Shown: one piece after another, positions 61,301-64,000 of the stretch
Position numbering within the stretch: position 1 is the stretch's first letter
How the letters are laid out: each line of letters begins with the position of its first letter
DNA from: Haemonchus contortus
Lineage: Eukaryota > Nematoda > Chromadorea > Rhabditida > Trichostrongylidae
DNA length: 64,000 nt
Reading direction: 5' to 3'
NCBI GenBank assembly: GCA_000469685.2
Contig: LS997566.1
Span: forward strand, 9,923,492 to 9,987,491
Program-made: the position numbers and the translations under genes
Notes under the pieces: model-generated
The model's database searches: none
Seen by the model: the letters and a program-made list of their open reading frames with translations, nothing else
What the model was told of the DNA's origin: nothing

Positions 61301-62471
61301 ATCTAGTATATTTCTACGACCTACTTCAATGGCTCCTTGCACACTATTCTATAGGTAGTTATCAAATTCTCAGAGCAATACCCGATCGATCTGAAAGCAT
61401 CTTCCTACTACAAAAACCACTTCGAGTGCCATTGCTATAACGATTGTATGGGGATAATCTTCACAGGCAAATTTCACTTCTACAGTCATCATTGTTCAAG
61501 GTCTAACGACTCCGAATTCATGAGCGACTCCAAAGAACTCTTAAGAAAATCGCTTTTCAAGGCCTCTGTGAACGATTGCTCTCTTTCCGACAGAACGGTT
61601 TTTTGTTTCAATGCCATATGTAGCCTTGCCCAGCTGTCTTCATGTCTTAACATCACATTAATGGTAAACATTAACCCATTGCGTACCGCAGTGTTTTGCG
61701 CTAGCTGCCCAATGTGCCCGGCGTTTCCTTCAAAATCGACGCGGGCGACGTGGTTCACGGCGTGCAGCACTCAGCCACACAGAACGGATGTCTGAGCGAA
61801 TCGCAAAGTATGGACTGTTCAAACTTTATCAAAACTCTAGAGTGGTTTTGGACGAAAATGCGGGCGCGCAGAGGCGGAGGGGCGTGCTTCACCATGTGCA
61901 GCACGCGGTACGCAATGGGTTAAATAATAAATATCTTAAACTATCATAAACTCCAAAATTCGAAAATGTTTCTTCAAATCACAATCAAGTTTATCACAAA
62001 AATCTGTTTTAATACATTGATAACCGCACTGAAAGGTCTACTGTAGAAATTGGCCCTCGATATTCCGCTAGAGGCGAAGGTTGATTGGAAATTTCAACCG
62101 GCTTGATGGTTTTTATCAGGCTATCACCTCTTTCAGGGTGAAATCCAAGGCACCTATTCATGTACGAATGGATATCTGAGGGGTTTCAAAACTGATATAA
62201 TTTTTAAATCTAATTTTTGGATACATATCAGTATGTACGAGGACATAAAAGCAGTGATATCAGATTGTAAATGGAGATAAAAATGTGAATGGAAATAAAT
62301 GGTTTACAAGAAGCACCAAAAAAAGTTGCGATGGGTCAAACTTACCGATCCAGACTGCATACACCTCGAATAGCACTCGATGGCGCATTTCCCCCGGATA
62401 CTGGGCAGGACCGATGCGACTGGTGGAATGTACTGGAACAGCAGAAGCAGTAGAAACAGGGGAATATGCAT
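46357..62471 (-). CDS. Receptor-like single-pass membrane protein with FN3-like, Ser/Thr-rich and Cys-rich segments (3' end not found)
   Basis: Exons, 5' to 3': 62346-62471, 57178-57256, 56235-56350, 55654-55718, 55422-55527, 55252-55292, 54464-54560, 53225-53360, 52941-53068, 52757-52870, 52595-52641, 52379-52533, 50668-50775, 49941-50503, 49773-49875, 49682-49702, 49602-49657, 49407-49542, 48596-48760, 48495-48542, 47004-47129, 46357-46461. This gives about 880 residues. Order of parts: signal peptide (MHIPLFLLLLLFQYIPPVAS), Cys-rich start (KCAIECYSRC, YCNCPV), FN3-like strands (IDAHSIRLQIPPHPEAFAYI; FTILDPCRDYKFRAIVVL), a second FN3-like region (ASLTWFPPL, YYHVRYGP), a Ser/Thr/Pro/Glu tract in 49941-50503, an EGF-like Cys cluster (CNFGC, CYCPP, GGC, FCLPG), NGTWEGPL before the membrane, then the TM helix IGKIMLLVVLVLIMFVLVYM and a basic cytoplasmic start. 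The 52757 to 52641 junction is out of phase by 2 nt. Linking exon 1 across a 5 kb intron rests on phase and Cys pattern only. Orthologue not recognised. Confidence 0.62.
48850..48985 (-). mobile_element. tRNA-derived SINE fragment in an intron of the receptor-like gene
   Basis: It has body motifs gcttatacaatgacttgctg, gatgtacaagtcagtgtttt, ccagacgagtctggtaccaa. It lies just 5' (in gene direction) of exon 48596-48760. Confidence 0.65.
49941..50503 (-). repeat. Ser/Thr/Pro/Glu-rich low-complexity region inside one 563-bp exon
   Basis: About 110 of the exon's 187 codons encode a mucin-like tract (runs of TTTTS, ESPSTPAGESSS and similar), with near-repeats of a Glu-Glu-Ser-Pro unit. This is a candidate for dense O-glycosylation in the extracellular stalk of the receptor-like protein. 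The rest of the exon is ordinary sequence ending in an acidic helix-like segment (KLDETITNLEKALDDAG). Confidence 0.75.
51085..51318 (-). mobile_element. tRNA-derived SINE copy, diverged
   Basis: Both the body (tatacaatgacttgcggagg, cccagatgagtttgctacta) and the tRNA-like head with a B-box-like ggttcgaatttttgg are present on the minus strand. It lies in an intron of the receptor-like gene. Confidence 0.65.
57450..57560 (-). mobile_element. Internally deleted SINE (head joined to tail)
   Basis: The tail motif (gttgattaatcctgtctgaaggatgcgcc) is followed directly by the tRNA-like head (gttcgaactcgtgaccatgc, gccactacaccgcccta). The roughly 150-bp body is missing. Confidence 0.65.
57655..57876 (-). 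mobile_element. tRNA-derived SINE copy
   Basis: On the minus strand the head GGCGGAGGTCGTGCAGTGAC, a B-box-like GAGCTCGAATCCC and the body (tcagtgcttttatcctttca and tatgtggcctctacagtgag on plus) are all present. It lies about 95 bp from another copy in the same orientation. Confidence 0.72.
59120..59144. repeat. Homopolymer run of 25 C
   Basis: An uninterrupted C run follows a CT-rich tract in the first intron of the receptor-like gene. The exact length is prone to sequencing and assembly error. Confidence 0.9.
60600..60845 (+). mobile_element. tRNA-derived SINE copy, diverged
   Basis: It has ggttcaggggatcaagttcc (B-box region), ggacacatatgccttcaaaa, attctgaatggaagacgaat and a tail ending ggggattgacc. 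The head is partly degraded. It lies about 180 bp upstream of another copy in the same orientation. Confidence 0.62.
61020..61270 (+). mobile_element. tRNA-derived SINE copy
   Basis: It has the B box GGTTCAAATCCC (around 61050) and the full body: ccgcctagga, ggttaattggtatcagactt, gacttgtacatcggctggcc, cacatacgcattcaa, gcgcatccctcagacaggac. The A-box end is shortened. Confidence 0.75.
61671..61923. mobile_element. piggyBac-type MITE with TTAA target duplications
   Basis: The element 61675-61919 (245 bp) has a perfect 15-bp terminal inverted repeat, CCCATTGCGTACCGC, and is flanked on both sides by TTAA (61671-61674 and 61920-61923). TTAA duplication with CCC...GGG ends is the signature of the piggyBac superfamily. 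No transposase is present, so this is a non-autonomous copy. Confidence 0.85.
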
Positions 62472-64000
62472 GCTGGAATGTGTTTGTAGAATAGCCCTCT
62501 CAAGTAGCTCACAGAAATCGTAGAAATCCTGAAAGCTGTCTTTATAATAACAGGGTATTGTGAGAGCGCAAACTTTTCTTCAGAATACGTAAGGTTAAAT
62601 GCCCTGTGACGAATTCCGTCAGACTCGGAATTGCATCCAGTCCCAGACCGGACCGCTGTGGGAAAAGAAAAATGAAGAATGAACTCGTGAAATGTCCGGA
62701 AACGCCAAGGTTTACGATAGTTCTGTGTGAATGGCACCGCGCCGTAGCTGGCGTTCCCTTGGGACTCGTCATTGCAGGGGGGCTCTGATCTCGGCGATAA
62801 CCGTCTGGCTACTTACATATGGCTAACGTCTGTGTGTTTGCATTCATTTTACGTTGTTGTGTGATTGATGGGAAGAGCAACAGATTCAGGGCATCATGGA
62901 GGATTTGGATACAGTCAACGGAAAGGCTCTGCGAGGATTCGAACCAGGCAAACTAGCTTTTCAGGGATGGAAAGCATGGCTGTAATGGGAAGGAATGATC
63001 CAAAGTCCTAGACAAAAGAAGTTTCTGTGACCTCGAACCAGTTCTGACCTTCCGTTCATCCATTTATTCATCCTACTGCTGCTTACCGTCGAGGTTCGGA
63101 TAACATTGGATGAAATCCATAAACCCATAAAGCCAGTGGCAGAAAGGTCCGGGATTCCTTTCCCGGTTACTGCCGGTGGGTGCCTGCCTGACAGTGTGGG
63201 TTCCTGGATGCAGTAGCGTGGAGAAAGGCTTACGACTTAATGGGTGTAGCACAGCATATTGAAGGAGTCACGACTTGAGGGTTGTAGGACCCAAAGAGGA
63301 AGAGTTCAGAACCTGTCCTCTAGGTAGCGGTTAGTTGAAGAAATAAACCAAATAAAATACCAAAAGGGTTCACAGAGACCAATGAATTGGGCAGTGTTCA
63401 TGGAGTCCTCCGCATTAGTAGAGGTTTTCAGTTCGAAGAGAATTCATCCAGTTCCAGTTCCGACAAGTCAACGTTCCAACAAGTTTCCATTAAAACGGGT
63501 GTCCCCTTATTTGTTTTTGTCTCAGTAGCCTCGAATAGCCATAGCTACGAAGATCATTCCTATGATGAACTTCGGTCCTGACTTTCCTGGTATGTTACCT
63601 AGTCACCGTTCCTAGCTAATTGACAATAGGGTGCCTCCTGCTGATAATATTTGGTTTTTCTTGGAATTGTGGGAACTTCTGCTACAGTGAAACCTCCTAC
63701 TACAGAACATCACTACCGGACATCCACACAACATCCACAAACACATCCATTCATCGAAATGGTAGATTCTCGATACTCGAAGAGGAAATGACATTACGGG
63801 CCAAGGGCAAGCTAAGGGGAAGAAAGAAAGGTATTGTTCACGAAAAAAATTAAACAAAGACGCGTAGTATTGCCTGATTCCTTCTTCTGGGTACGTCATG
63901 CCAGTTCACTACGTATCCACCCTTACAATAGGTGAGGCTGTAATCACGATCTGAACATCAAGTAATACTACAGCAGCGCCTGCTTTACTAAAATGGTGAG
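62472..64000. other. Region upstream of the receptor-like gene
   Basis: No gene was recognised in the last 1.5 kb. It should include the promoter of the minus-strand receptor-like gene, but no TATA box or clear trans-splice acceptor could be fixed. The short open frames here show no family motif. Confidence 0.35.

Noticed and set aside
61489..61770. 93-codon minus-strand frame that resembled a transposase fragment at first sight
   Set aside because: No transposase motif could be seen, and half of it lies inside the piggyBac-type MITE.

Overview
This is nuclear DNA of a parasitic clade V (strongylid, hookworm-like) nematode. The evidence is many short exons with short introns, TTTCAG acceptors, trans-splice-type acceptors just upstream of start codons, a major sperm protein (MSP) domain gene, and three copies of a two-domain CAP gene of the Ancylostoma-secreted-protein (ASP/SCP/TAPS) type. 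Nothing prokaryotic or viral was seen. Exon coordinates were read by eye from splice signals. Exon phases are consistent from end to end in every gene except one junction (about 52.6 kb).

Left third (1-24.7 kb), conserved housekeeping genes. bud-13 (minus, 3' end just outside the window) contains a run of 14 small, phase-symmetric exons, each encoding one Ser-Pro-Pro-Arg repeat. Across a 1.2 kb divergent promoter region lie plrg-1 and prp-38 in the same orientation, 210 bp apart, with operon-like signals between them. secs-1 (selenocysteine synthase) follows. The first three genes all encode pre-mRNA splicing factors (RES complex, Prp19/NTC core, spliceosomal B complex). From memory, C. elegans secs-1, prp-38 and plrg-1 are also neighbours (D1054.13-.15), so this looks like conserved microsynteny.

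Middle (26.6-43.9 kb), a recently rearranged accessory region. An MSP-domain gene with an N-terminal hydrophobic anchor is followed by a near-perfect 6.1 kb palindrome carrying two head-to-head two-CAP secreted protein genes. A third copy lies 11,107 bp downstream of the first as a direct repeat and carries a truncated MSP 3' end. Between them are a fragment of another CAP gene, a foldback element and diverged repeats.

Right part (44-64 kb). A large minus-strand gene runs from a signal-peptide exon at 62.4 kb to a transmembrane exon at 46.4 kb. It encodes a single-pass receptor-like protein with fibronectin-III-like, Ser/Thr-rich and Cys-rich (EGF-like) segments. Its introns and flanks hold many tRNA-derived SINE copies and a piggyBac-type TTAA-flanked MITE.

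Gaps: the last exon(s) of the receptor-like gene were not found, one of its junctions is out of phase, and several long stretches (given as 'other') show nothing recognisable beyond repeats.
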